Source of the DNA: Sparassis latifolia | Lineage: Eukaryota > Basidiomycota > Agaricomycetes > Polyporales > Sparassidaceae | DNA length: 64,000 bases | Assembly (NCBI GenBank): GCA_018466975.1 | Contig: CM031561.1 | Coordinates: 62,001 to 126,000, forward strand | Direction: 5' to 3' | In this document: positions 24,315 through 35,335 of the stretch, piece by piece | Position numbering within the stretch: position 1 is the first letter of the stretch | Layout of the letters: each line of letters begins with the position of its first letter | The notes under the pieces: model-generated | Told to the model about the DNA's origin: nothing | Databases searched by the model: none | What the model saw: the letters and a program-made list of their open reading frames with translations, nothing else | Translations under genes and position numbers: made by a program

Positions 24315-26773
24315 ATGACTGTCATGGCTTCGTTGCGTAAAGTGCGCCGATTCGTGTGGGGTGAAATCCCTGCAACCAAGGCGGAGCAGAAGCTGTTGCT
24401 GAAGATAGACTGGTTTATTCTGTCCTACTGTTGTCTAATGGTGCGTGCATTCGGCTGTTGGGCGTCAGACTTCCAGGTTCACAATCTATGTGAATAGTAT
24501 TTTACGAACTGTGAGCTGACGGTGGGCATACCTAGTGCCGGACGAGATGTGCTGACCCTCGGAGGTAGACCTCGACCGGAGCAACGTTGCGAATGCGTAC
24601 GTCTCGGGGATGAGACAAGAATTGCACATGCATGGTACACAGTACAATGTCAGTATCACCTCCGATCCTATAGTTAGCTGGGCTGACGAATCGGACAGAA
24701 AATTAACACGATTTTCACCTGCGGGTATATTGTTGGGATGATCCCAAGCACGTTGTTTCCTGTGGTTGCTTGTCGGAGCGAAATAATATTAACCATGTTT
24801 TGCGTAGATAATTTAATGCTGCAGGTCGTCTCCCCGCGCATCTGGTTTCCTACCATGCAGATAGTCTGGGGCGTGTTGACATTCTGGTAAGTCTACTCGT
24901 TCTCGTACGTCCTAACCGCGATTGACCATCTATCCGTGATATAGCTCAAGCACCGTGAAGAATATCGAGCAGGTGGGTATCTCCTCGCAGCGGAAGCCAT
25001 GACTTTCATTCTAATCACAACCGCCGTTTTGGACACAGCTCTACGCCATTCGATTCTTCCAAGGCGTGACGGAAGCCTCAACGTTCGTGGGCACGCACTA
25101 CGTCCTCGGCTCGTAAGCTCACCACATTGCACCTGAATCTCGTACCCTATTCAGACAAACAACATATTCACAGGTGGTACAAGCGTGGCGAACTCGGAAA
25201 ACGATCAGGCATCTTCACGAGCTCGGGGCTCATCGGCACATTGTAAGGACAATTACTCCGTTCGCTGGTGACATAAGCGCAATAACCCTGGCACGCACCT
25301 TCAGGTTTTCTGGTGTGCTTCAGGCGGCGGTGTACAAGTGCGTGAATGGTATTCGTATGATATGACATGCGTCTGATAGCTACATGGTTGTAGACATCTG
25401 AATGGAGTTTCAGGACGAAGTGGCTGGCGGTGGCTGTGCGTATAGTTATCTTCAACCCCCGACCAGTTCACTGCAAGCTCATTGACGCCTCTTGTAGTTT
25501 CATCATCGACGGCGTGATCACACTCCCCATCGCCTTTTACGGTTTCCTGGTGTTTCCAGATCTTCCTGCAACAACGAAGGCCTTCTATCTCACAGAAGAG
25601 GTCAGTCTTCCTTGCTGACACACTGAATCAACTTACCCTTCCATCCTCAATCTTTACCACCTTTTGGTGCTGACACCGTTTGCATTGACATCGCCAAGGA
25701 ACGTGTCCTCGCACGCGAACGTGTCGAGACGACCAAGAAATCGACGCACGGGAAAGTTACGTGGGACCTCGTCCGCAGGATCCTCGGCCGCTGGCGGTGG
25801 TATGGCTGTAGTCTGCTAGTATGTCGTATCTTCCCCTTCTAATCCGATTTGTGCGATATCCTAATGCTCCGGACAGTTCGCCGTCTCGGGCGAAACAGAG
25901 AGCTTTGCCTCGAACAACCTCATGGGCCAGTTTCTTTCCGCCCTAGGCGGATACACGGTGGAGCAAGTCGGTGCGAGCCCTTCACTTTCGTTTCGCGTTC
26001 AAGTCGGTGCTTGTGCGATAGAAATGCGTGTCTGACATCGCTGCAGATTACTATCCGTCTGGCGTGACCGCCGTCGGAATCGCGTCGACGCTCATCTGCG
26101 CGACGTGGACTGACTCCACGCGCTCGCGTGCTCGATGGCCCGTGCTTGTGTGGATGTGCTTTGCGGTGATCGTCGCGAGCATATGTATCGTAGTCTGGAG
26201 TAGCCCCATTGGCCTCAAGTTTTTCGCGTATTGTGAGTGCGCTGATTTTCGGAGGTGTGATGGTGGTGCTTGACAGGTTGTACATAGATCTGGCTGGCGC
26301 TAGTTACTCAGGCCAGGCGACAACGTTCGCGTACGTACATCCCACTTTGAGACCTTCGTGGTGCGGGAGATGCTGAATCCACTGCTCGCAGATGGGCAAA
26401 CCAGATATGTTATGACGACGACCAGGAACGCGCAGTCGTGCTCGCGTCCATGAAGTACGTCGATTTTCCCGCTCTCTGTGTTCCCACCGCTCACCAGACA
26501 TTCCTTATCAGCATGTGGAACAACGTGATTAATGCGTGGTGGCCGCTCATCTTCTACCGTGCCACGGATGCGCCCCGGTTCCGACGGGGCATGTGGGCGA
26601 TGATCGGGACGGCGGTCGCGACGCTCGGCGTGACGTGGCTCGTGTGGTTCCTCGAACGGCGGGAGAAAAGGGGAAGAGGGAAGGTGGGAGTGGAGGAGGG
26701 CGCAGAGGAGCGGGACGACGAGCAGAACGAGAAGGGGCAGGTAGATGAGGTGGTCATCGCGGAGAGCTTGTGA
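24315..26773 (+). CDS. MFS transporter, anion:cation symporter (Fen2/Liz1, Dal5-like)
   Basis: Plasma-membrane symporter; the closest fungal relatives carry pantothenate or allantoate-type anions, so an organic acid anion is the likely substrate. The start MTVMASLRKVRRFVWGEIPA leads into KIDWFILSYCCLM, then, through a 13-nt exon, YFTNYLDRSNVANAYVSGM, the family signature between helices 1 and 2. Later motifs are IVGMIPSTLFP, EQLYAIRFFQGVTEAS, SWYKRGELGKRSGIF, GWRWLFIIDGVITLPIA, EERVLARERVETTKK and ICYDDDQERAVVLASM. Helices follow to FLERREKRGRG and an acidic C-terminal tail rich in Glu/Asp. The frame is kept through every intron. An internal Met at codon 4 is an alternative start. Confidence 0.9.
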
Positions 26774-27318
26774 GATGCGGGCTCTTCGCGGCGACCCTAA
26801 GCTTTAGATTCAAGATCTTGGGTAACATTTTACTAATGTAACGTACAATAGAATTGCGTAGAATTCGTGCTTGAACTGAAAAACTTGTATGCTATCCTAT
26901 TCATCGAGGGCTATGGATGTCCTGAGGTACGAAGCTTACTAGCGGAGGCTACACCGCCTTTGAACGCGTCGCGTTTCAAACCGTGACTCTGTGACTGAAC
27001 TCCAACACATGATCGTGTCGGGATTGGCACGAACTGACCATAGTCACCATCTTTCCTGTCTTGTAGCGGTGGTGAACAATAAGCTGGACTGACCGTCTGA
27101 CTCGGACAGTAGATTCCTATGCTCCTGCAGCCGCAAGGTGTAAGTTGCTTATGTACCCTGGACACTTGGACCGTGCACAACTCATCATGGGGTAGTTCTT
27201 TGAATGACTTTCACCAAATTCGTGAGTATTTCTTTTACAATTGAAGCACGTTTGCTCCCGACAAGCAACCCTCCCGAGTTCGACTTATGCCAACTGTGCC
27301 CCGTGGAAGGAACTTGAT
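26774..27318. other. Convergent intergenic region
   Basis: About 545 bp between the 3' ends of the transporter (+) and the hydrolase (-). It is AT-richer than the flanking genes, as expected of 3' untranslated and terminator sequence. No gene is seen. Confidence 0.4.
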
Positions 27319-28319
27319 TTATCCTGGTGAGACCCTACATCTGCTCCTCCGAGCCTCTCGTTCCTGCGCTTGGGACGCTTTCTTCTCGACAAAAGCAAGA
27401 ATATGCCGATTGGTGTCTTCATGCCGTTCGTAATGCGGGGTGTGCCCGACCCCCTCCATCAACTGCACTTCTACATCGTCATAGACCGCCCTCGCCTGCT
27501 CGAGCATCCTCTCATACAAACAGTGCGTATCTTCCGTCCCCTGCAGGATCAGCACGGGCAGCTTCCCCGCCTCGGCCGCCCACCGCGTGTCGTCCTGCCC
27601 GCGCGTGAGCGAATAGTGCCTAATCTTCGGCGGCTGCGAGCCAAAGCCGCCCATCCACAGCAGCTTCGTAGGGTACGGGATGGGATCCGCGACGCACGAG
27701 TCGAAGAACATGGACGCGCTCTTGGCTACAACTTCTGAGTCCTCAGAGCAAATCAGGGGGATCATGGCGTGGAAGAGCGGATGCCAGCATTCTTCGTTCA
27801 GCCTGAAGGATAGGACGGGTCCGCCGACGTAGACTACGCCGGAGATGAAGTCCGCGCCGTACGCGGCGACGATGTCCACGGGGATACAGCCTGAGCTTCG
27901 GTCGTTGACTTAGAATGAACTCTTGCCAAAGCAGAAAGCGTGACTGACCACCAAGGCTCCTGGCACATTCAGTGAGTGACTAATCTCCTCAGAATTACGA
28001 TTGGTACTCACCATCCCAGCACGAATGGTCTGTGCAGCCCAAACGCCTCACACACGGTGCGAAAATCCTCTGCATGGTGGATGGAACCATACGCCTCCGG
28101 GAATTCTGGCATATCGCTCCGCCCGTGTCCCCGCATCTCGTACCGCACCAGATGCAAGTTCTCGAGCAGTTTCGGATCGGTGAACTGCCTCTCGAATCCC
28201 AAGGCAGTGCATGCCAGGCCGTGGATGAAGACCAGCGCCGGTTTGGAAGGGTCGCCGGCCGATTCTGCCCAGAGCTTCGTGCCGTCGGTCGAGGTTAGGA
28301 ATTCTTCACGGTTCGACAT
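27319..28319 (-). CDS. Alpha/beta hydrolase
   Basis: Serine hydrolase of unknown substrate. The ATG at 28319 gives MSNREEFLTSTDGTKLWAE; an in-frame TTG upstream is not a likely start. The core reads PALVFIHGLACTALGFERQF (oxyanion HG motif) and LVRYEMRGHGRSDMP. The nucleophile elbow GWSLGGC is assembled from three exons, with the Ser in an 11-nt exon (27949-27959). The acid is probably Asp in LILQGTEDTHC and the base His in GVGHTPHYE. A basic tail ends the protein. All triad residues are present and the length (about 290 residues) is normal. Substrate class cannot be judged. Confidence 0.87.
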
Positions 28320-28976
28320 CTGTTCGGACTTCAAGCTTTCAAGTGCAACGAGGCGGGGAACCCGTTTGTGATCGTGGAAGCTGCAGCTTCCCTGTCTTAT
28401 TTAGCACCGCAACCCCGCATCTAATAGCGGTGTGGGTATAGATAGCTCGTTTTGCGTCGTGGGTTTCACGAACGAATGGTCATTGGGCTGGTATCGGCGG
28501 CCGCACATAGCGAGCTACCTCATGACCTCTGGTCTTGTACTTGTACAACGAATGGCACACACGACATCCGTAAGACCAGTATCCCCCCTTCGTTATGGTA
28601 GATTTGGGGGTGACAGCCCCCGGAATATCTTCGAATACCAAACGATTCTACATTTCGCTCTAAGAAATTGCTGCATTAACAAACTGAGTAGTGAATGCGA
28701 TAAGTAGACAAAGAAAATGAGCTCGGAATAGATGCTAATGATACAGTACGTCGACGTATACAATATCCAGAGTTGCACAGCATTAGGTCTGCCAGATCTT
28801 CTGAGTGTCCGGCCGGTCAGAAAGACGAAGTAACATAACATACATAATATAGGGGGCATCGAGTATAGCACATGCGTGAGAAATAAATGCGAAGAGCATT
28901 AGGTTTGGGATGCAGTGGATGGGGCGGTGATAGTCCGTACAAAAACAGAACCAGGTTTAGGCACGTGCGACGACTT
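28320..28976. other. Intergenic region between two minus-strand genes
   Basis: About 650 bp holding the hydrolase promoter and, to the right, AT-rich sequence that is probably the 3' untranslated region of the membrane-protein gene. An open frame reaching 28817 continues past the spliced stop at 28977 but is low in coding character. Confidence 0.4.
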
Positions 28977-30689
28977 TTATTCATTTCGCACCTGCGAGAC
29001 AGTGAGCGCAAGGCATCGACACATTGATGAGAGCTCACAGTGAATCGGCGAGCGCGCTTCTCGTCACTCTGAATCTCCTGCATGAGCGTCCCACCAAATT
29101 CATCCGGCAAAAGTGCAAAGACCGGGATCTGCGGTAGTGTAGGGTCCATCCTCACCATACCCTGCCCATCCCCGCTTGTGCCAGACGTCAGAGAAGATTC
29201 CATCGGCGAAGCCGACACGCGACGGAGCTGTGATGAGCGTTTCGGGGGAGGGAGGGCAACGGAACTGTAGGCAGGCGGGTTCGCAGAGTTCTCCATTGCA
29301 GCAGCCCGTAAAGGACTGGCAGAGAGGGAAATGATTGAGAGTGCGGACGGAGGGCCGGAGTTGGAATGCGCCTGGGGTGCAGTGGTAGCACCGATGTCTA
29401 GCGGGATGAGGGCGGGGACCTGCTTGCGCTGTGGGGGATGGAGCGTGCGCGGATAAGTGGTATCGTACGGCAGATTAGACGGTCCCTGGCCCCGGGGAGG
29501 TCCAACAGTAGTAGGCAGGAGAGCATTGTATGGATAGCCATGCTCGTACGTGTTGGTGTTGTACGCAGGGTACGCGCTTTGACTCGAATAGCCCATTGTG
29601 GGATACCTCTCCCCGTCCGCTGTCGCCGCAGGGACGAAAACGGGAAGGGCTGGATATCCAGTCCTCTCGAACATCTCCGAGTTCTGGTTCACCACAGTCT
29701 GACCATATGAGGGGCCAGCGGGCGATGATTCAGCTTGACTGGATTCGTTGCTACCTGTTCCCTTGGAGGCCCTGCGCTCACGCGAGATGCGTGGCCTATT
29801 GCCATGTTCGACGTCGCCTCCGCCACCGACAAGCTGATCGGACGAGGCATCCGGGTCGAAGTCGACCGCATCGGGTTGCAGCTTGTCTCGCCTCCGTCTC
29901 CGGATAGCAAACGTAGCGATGACAATGAGTAGAACAAGGCCAATGAGAGACGCAGCTGTGATGACACCCACAGAGAGCGCCTTGTTCTGCAAGAAAGACT
30001 TCGGCGGGGCCGAAGTAGCAGCAGCCGCAGCAAATGAAGACGCGCTTCCAGTATGGCTTCGCAGACGCGGTCGATGACACGGTACTCGACGCAGAGTCAG
30101 AAGGACCCGAAGGTGCAGGAAAAGGACTGCCGCTGGCCGTTGCACTAGGTGAAGCAGAAACTGTGTCTGAAGCAGAAGCAGTGTCTGAAGCCGCCGCGAA
30201 TGAAGATGAAGACGCGTTCGACGCAGCGGAAGAGACGTTTTCTGAGGAAGTCGGTCTGACACGATGAATAGGAAATCAGTTGTGAAACCCATCGGATCGT
30301 CTTCGAGATTGATACTTACTGAGGCTGCGGTGCGTCTGACGGACTCGGAGAGGAAGTCAACGAAGGAGTAGATGAAGCTGACAGTGTCAAAATGGAACTC
30401 TGGCTACTCCGTGAATTCGGAGGGAAGAACGGTGAGAAGAGACTGCTCAGTTGTCTACCAAGGCCGCCGGAGTCACCTCCATCGTTATTGCCGTCGTTCC
30501 CGCCGCTTTTCTACGTGTCAGACATCACGAATACAGAATACTGAACGTATGGACTCACAAGGTATCAGCTGTGAATAGATTCAACATGTAAGTTGAGGTA
30601 CAAATAAGGAATAAGGAATGCCACTCACAACTGACAAACACACCAGAATCCGAGAGATCGTCAATGCGAATAAGATGTAGGACGCTCAT
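28977..30689 (-). CDS. Single-pass membrane protein with Ser/Pro-rich ectodomain
   Basis: Function unknown; the architecture resembles fungal surface or cell-wall-stress sensors. The N-terminal half is Gly/Asn/Ser/Pro-rich (GGNDGNNDGGDSGG, then long Ser/Ala/Thr runs such as ASDTASASDTVSASPS), suited to O-glycosylation. A single helix follows (VGVITAASLIGLVLLIVIAT) with a stop-transfer RRRRR, then a Pro/Ser/Tyr-rich cytoplasmic tail of over 250 residues. The spliced C-terminus RRFTVRNE ends at 28977. The 5' end is uncertain: a start at 30689 with a 10-nt exon (30559-30568) keeps frame, but it provides no signal peptide, so an upstream exon with one may be missing. The join just before the helix (near 30000-30080) is also uncertain. 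No WSC or other ectodomain is recognised. Confidence 0.65.
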
Positions 30690-31214
30690 GGCAATACACA
30701 GAAGAGCGGGGGGCGAACGTCAAAAGAATGTGGGTATGGCTGGTGGTGGACAGTGGTATAGCCTTGTAGTCTTCCAGAGACACAAGGAGATTGAGAGTCG
30801 TAAGACAAGAAGTCAACCGTCTCGTGCGCAGCAATGGCCACAAGAAAACGATGCAAAGCCGAAGAGGAGGCAGGAGACAATAAGAACCGAGAACTAAAGC
30901 CGCGTAATAAGCTCGGGCTATGAGAAGTTGCACCATTGTTCCACTCCGCGACCGTGGAGATGCAGACCATGCGAGGAGCATGCGTTGGCATCGAAACGCC
31001 ACGGTAGAGTATACACATACATATCTGCAGTTCGCTAGCAACGGCTGCCGCCTCGCTGCGAGTCCAGTCTGCAACGTCAAGCACCGTGACTTCAGTTGGG
31101 GTTTGCCGCTGTCTCCTTACGTCCTAAAAAGGCAATTGTACATTGAATCGATCACGTGGTCTCCTAAGCTACAATCGCGCCAGAACAATAGAAAACAGAT
31201 GCTAACCTGCCTAA
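30690..31214. other. Region between membrane-protein gene and PKA regulatory subunit gene
   Basis: About 525 bp. The minus strand holds a hydrophobic open stretch near 30850-30940 (MVQLLIARAYYAALVLG) that could be a missing signal-peptide exon of the membrane-protein gene, but I could not join it in frame with confidence. Confidence 0.3.
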
Positions 31215-32771
31215 TCAACGCAATATTCTCGTCGTCGGCCCATAGCTCTGTCCGGCATTGCGCTCCATGATCTCGCGAAGCGGACCAAGCAGACGCGTGA
31301 ACGCATGCGCATCGAGTGCCGCGACCTTCAGCTTGGGCATCGACGGGTCCATCCGCACAATTGCGCTGACAGTTGCAGCGCGGGGCTCCAATCGTAACAA
31401 CGACAGCTCTGCGAACATCGAAAGCTCATATGAGGACAACGATCCAGCAGTTAGTCCAGAATACGCACCTCCAAAGTAGTCACCCTTGTTCAGAAGTCCT
31501 ACTTGACCTTCCCTCGTCTCTCCGTCATCTCCGCGCTGAGTCTTCGTTACCACCGCCTGACCCTCCTCCACGAAGAAAAATGTGTCACCCATATCACCCT
31601 GTCTCACAACTGCTTCGCCGTCCACGTACACCTTGCTCACCAATGCATCTGCAATCTTGCTCCGCTCCTCAGGCTCCAAAGACGTGAGGAGTGGCACAGA
31701 GGACAGAAATTGCTCATACATCGTGCGCCTGCGATGCGCAGCCTTGAGAATGATAGTGCGAAAAGTTATTCTGTCCAGAGACCATAGCGTCGAAGGCTCC
31801 ATGGCAAGAACCGTTGCCGCACGGGGATGTCCGTACATGAGCGCAAGCTCACCAAACGAGTTCCCCTCCCTGCATTCCGCCACCTCCTTCCCAAACTCCG
31901 GGTGATATCCCGGCTGTAAGAATTTCTCCGATGGCGGAGTAGCAGAGCTATTTCCAGTCAGCCATGCCGGTGGGAGCGGCTCAGGACGGATGTAGCAATT
32001 GAGCCACCCATCTTCGACGACGTAAAAGTACTCGCCAACATCGCCCTGACGGATGACGACTTCATCCTTGGAGATTTTCACCTCCTGCATAGCGTTCAGT
32101 ACACCTGTTTCCTGCTCCTCATCCAAATCACGGAAAATGAAATTGTTTGCGATGGAGGCACGGATCCGGCGCAATTGCTCTGGGGATTTGGGAAAGACTG
32201 GGAGAGGCTCGTAGCTTTCACTGTCCACCGCGATCGATTCTGCGCTCACGGACGTTCGTCGGGCGAGAATAGTCGATGAGAGTGCATGCAAGTAATCACC
32301 CGCAACAGGTGAAACGGTGGTGTTTGCGAATGATGCGAAGGGATTCTGTGTTAGAGGGGATGATGGATCCTCGCTCTCAAGCTTGAAGGTAGGCGGATTC
32401 ATTGCGCCATGATCTCGTCCGCCATCCTGCAGCAACGCGTTTCCGGGGACATTGAGCGTTCCAAAAGGGCTATTGTTCGACATAGATGTGTGGAAAGACG
32501 AGCGCTGCTTAGGATATGATTGGGCGAAGGGCGAAACGCTGTGACCTGCAGGGGCGGTTGGGCTCAACGGGGTATCCAGATAATGGTCTGCGGGTAACTC
32601 GAGGAGTGGACCAGGATGGTGGGACAGGGTATCACGCGCTCGTGTGCGTTGTTCCTCGAGCCGGGACTGGAACCAATTAGCACAAAATTGGAGAGCGTCT
32701 TTGGGCTGCACACGGTGCGCGTCGCGGGTCAGGTCAGCTACGAGAGATTCGAAGGTTGACATATGTGACAT
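31215..32771 (-). CDS. bcy1: cAMP-dependent protein kinase regulatory subunit
   Basis: Binds and inhibits the PKA catalytic subunit until cAMP releases it. The N-terminus MSHMSTFESLVADLTRDAHR starts the dimerisation/docking region; the second Met (32762) is an equally good start. A disordered Ser/Pro region follows, then the inhibitor site ARRTSVSAES, whose RRTS is a phosphorylatable (type II-like) site. Two cyclic-nucleotide-binding domains follow. The first has EVVIRQGDVGEYFYVVEDG and the phosphate-binding NSFGELALMYGHPRAATV; the second has EAVVRQGDMGDTFFFVEEG and GDYFGELSLLRLEPRAATV. The latter is formed by removing a 60-nt intron (31409-31468) that is itself open in frame. Otherwise the gene is one long exon. 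It is divergent from the ubiquitin-like gene, sharing about 640 bp. Confidence 0.95.
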   Translation of the reverse strand: MSHMSTFESLVADLTRDAHRVQPKDALQFCANWFQSRLEEQRTRARDTLSHHPGPLLELPADHYLDTPLSPTAPAGHSVSPFAQSYPKQRSSFHTSMSNNSPFGTLNVPGNALLQDGGRDHGAMNPPTFKLESEDPSSPLTQNPFASFANTTVSPVAGDYLHALSSTILARRTSVSAESIAVDSESYEPLPVFPKSPEQLRRIRASIANNFIFRDLDEEQETGVLNAMQEVKISKDEVVIRQGDVGEYFYVVEDGWLNCYIRPEPLPPAWLTGNSSATPPSEKFLQPGYHPEFGKEVAECREGNSFGELALMYGHPRAATVLAMEPSTLWSLDRITFRTIILKAAHRRRTMYEQFLSSVPLLTSLEPEERSKIADALVSKVYVDGEAVVRQGDMGDTFFFVEEGQAVVTKTQRGDDGETREGQVGLLNKGDYFGGAYSGLTAGSLSSYELSMFAELSLLRLEPRAATVSAIVRMDPSMPKLKVAALDAHAFTRLLGPLREIMERNAGQSYGPTTRILR

Positions 32772-33407
32772 AGCGCCAGAAGTTACTAGCTGGCACTAGC
32801 TCTAGCCGCAGGCACTTATATACCCTCGTACGGTGGACGGGCGTACTTCCAGTGATGATGATCACGGACCTGGCGATGTGTTCCTTGTACTGTAGTGGGA
32901 AACGCACACAAGTCAACGGCGTCTGCGATGACACAGCGGTCATTGACTCACATATAGGCGCAGGACTTGAAACAGCTTTCCGCTAGTCTCCCAAAGCCAG
33001 ACTACAAAATCAGTCCTATGAGAGGTTGGAGGGACTAGCTTTCCGCAAGGATACACAGAGAGTCCGACGCAACAGTTCGCTCCAAATCGGGTAGTATGCG
33101 CGCTCACGGCGTACCGAATAGAACATCCCTTGTAAGTCTCCAATCCCCGACATACAGCAGCGTACAGTTGTTCAGAGAATTTACGAACAAACCTTGTTCT
33201 CCATGGAGAACTTCAACATAGTTGGTGCTGTTTTGTACCCACTGGCATTTCTTTCGCGACGTGTTTGTTACTTGTAATCCATCATCACGTGATCCTGGGA
33301 CTTCCACGTAGGCAACCGCCGGCTTTGAGACCAGTCGATTTGTCTGGACATCGTCCGACGTCGTCGTCGTGCACATCGTTCTTTACCTTTGCCGACTTCA
33401 TCTTCTA
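32772..33407. promoter_or_regulatory. Divergent promoter region with palindromic E-box
   Basis: Sequence between the starts of the PKA regulatory subunit (-) and the ubiquitin-like-domain gene (+). It contains a palindromic TCACGTGA at 33285-33292, about 115 bp upstream of the plus-strand start, the type of site bound by Cbf1/bHLH factors. No gene is seen. Confidence 0.5.
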
Positions 33408-35117
33408 ATGCCTCTTGTTGATCTACGCATTGAGCTTCCTGCGTACTCGCATTCATTCACAGTTCAAGTTCAGCAGTCATCCACCATCCGTGATGTCAAG
33501 CATGAGATCACCAAGTGCTGCCCCGGAGCTCCTCGGCCGGATGGTCAACGGCTCGTGTGCAGAGGGCGCTTTCTGAACGACGAGGAGAAGGTGCTGGATA
33601 TATGGAAGGTTGGTTTCCGCCTCGTTGGACATATTAGAGGCGAGCTGACTGTATCGTAGTCCCCTGAAGATTCACGAGTCATCCACCTCGCCGTCCACCC
33701 GTCAAGTTGGTCCTCTGCTCCTCCGTCGCTCTCGTCACAGTCGACGTTTCCTAGTGCCCAACCCCAACATGCGCAGCCGTATCCTCCACGGCAGCATCCA
33801 TCGTCTTCTTCTCCGCAACCATCACAATCAACATCATTGCCTTCTAACTCGCCTCTGCTATATGTGGTCTTGAGGCACAACTTAGCCCTCTCTGTTCTCA
33901 GACCGAATGTCAATGCTGCGCCCCTGCCGCAGAATCATGGCCAGTGGCGGTCAGCGTCTATGACTTGGCTTCGGAACCATGGTTGGTCGTGGCCGAGTGT
34001 AATAGACGAGGAGTTTCCGCCGTCGGAAAGAAGTGGGCAAGGACTCAATTATGAGTGTGTATCCATGAAGTAAGTCGTGTTCATTACAACGCGTATCTGT
34101 ACTGCTGACATTGGCTCAAACAACCAGCAATGTGCGTTATCTCATGCTAGCGACGCCCACAGCGACACCGACGCCAGCCCAGATACACGCATTCAAGATA
34201 TTGTCACACACCTATGCGATCCTCTCCTATGCTCTTTCCTCGCCGGATTCTGCACATGCTGCACCCCCTTCCAGCTACACTTACAGTTACACCGTCGCCG
34301 TTCCCCTCACCAATCTCAACAATCACCTCCAACAAGTAGGCCTCCCTCCTCTGCGCCTCGCGCCCGACCAAACGCCAACCCAAATGATCCCAACAATCCG
34401 TTGGCAGCGGCAGCTGCGGCCGAGATGCGTGCGATACCTCTGCGCGCCTTAATTATTCCCCTCATCATGCTCGTCTTCCGCACTCTGCTTGTCATCTACT
34501 TCTTCTCGCCTTCCAAACGTCCACTGTTTGGTATCATCATCAGCGCGTGGATCTTGTACGAAGCATGGGGTGCGATGCGGATCGTGCTCGGGGATGATAG
34601 AGGGAGGGCCGCGCCACCAGGTGGCGTTGAAGGCAATGGAGCGTTGGGCGCGCATGGTGCAGGCCCAGCCCCGAATGCTCAGGGAGGAGGACAGCCGGCT
34701 CCTGGCCAACCTCAACGTGCTCGAGGCGGCCGCAACGCAAGCCAGAGTCACGCGCACACATTTTTGAACACCTTATCCAAATCGAACCTTGACACGGAGG
34801 AAGCCAGCCTGGATGCAGACTATCCTGTACCGGTCCCTGCACCTAGTCTTGGCCATAAGATCAGAACATTCGTAGGCTTACTGTTCCTGACGCTCCATCC
34901 CGCGACGTGGGACCATCGGCGTGCGTTGCTGCGGCGGAGGGAAGGACGTATTCGTACGGAAGCGAATGCTCGGGATGCAGCACCCACTGGCGAAGAACAG
35001 GACGAGGCTCATGCAAAAGCTCGGTTGGATCTGGTTACTCGACACGAGAGGCGGCCGGCTTGGATAAAGGAGTATATCCGTAGGGTGCAAACGACGGAAT
35101 GGTTAGATGATGCTTGA
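33408..35117 (+). CDS. Ubiquitin-like-domain membrane protein (HERP/Usa1-like)
   Basis: Probably an ER protein working with ubiquitin ligases in protein quality control; this is inferred from architecture. The ATG at 33408 starts a ubiquitin-like domain (MPLVDLRIELPAYSHSFTV, RDVKHEITKCCPGAP, GQRLVCRGRFLNDEEKVLDIW) joined to SPEDSRVIHLAVHPSS. A Ser/Pro/Gln-rich linker follows, then a middle domain (LLYVVLRHNLALSVLRPN). The C-terminal half has a hydrophobic hairpin (LRALIIPLIMLVFRTLLVIY, then PLFGIIISAWILYEAWGAM), a Gly/Ala/Pro linker and a last hydrophobic segment GLLFLTLHPATW with a basic tail. The splice linking the middle part to AAAEMRAIPLR near 34280-34425 could not be settled; two frames are open there. 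Confidence 0.72.
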
Positions 35118-35335
35118 GGAACATATATCCTATTGGGCTGTACTGATCGTGGACCTGTGCAAGTAGATATATATTCTCCATTGATTACTGATCTTGGTTT
35201 TGGAGAGTTATTTTCTTGGCTCGAAACACAAATGCATGACGCGCTGAGATCCGTGAGAGATGGATAGCACATCCATATCTGGCAGGCGACCTATTGAACG
35301 CCAAGACCTACTTCTCTTGAGGTGTACCTAACACG

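Noticed and set aside
28817..30292. Reading the membrane-protein gene as one 491-codon exon
   Set aside because: In that frame the N-terminal part is Leu/Arg-rich noise and the C-terminal part has no protein character; splicing gives a coherent Ser-rich ectodomain and a clean stop at 28977.
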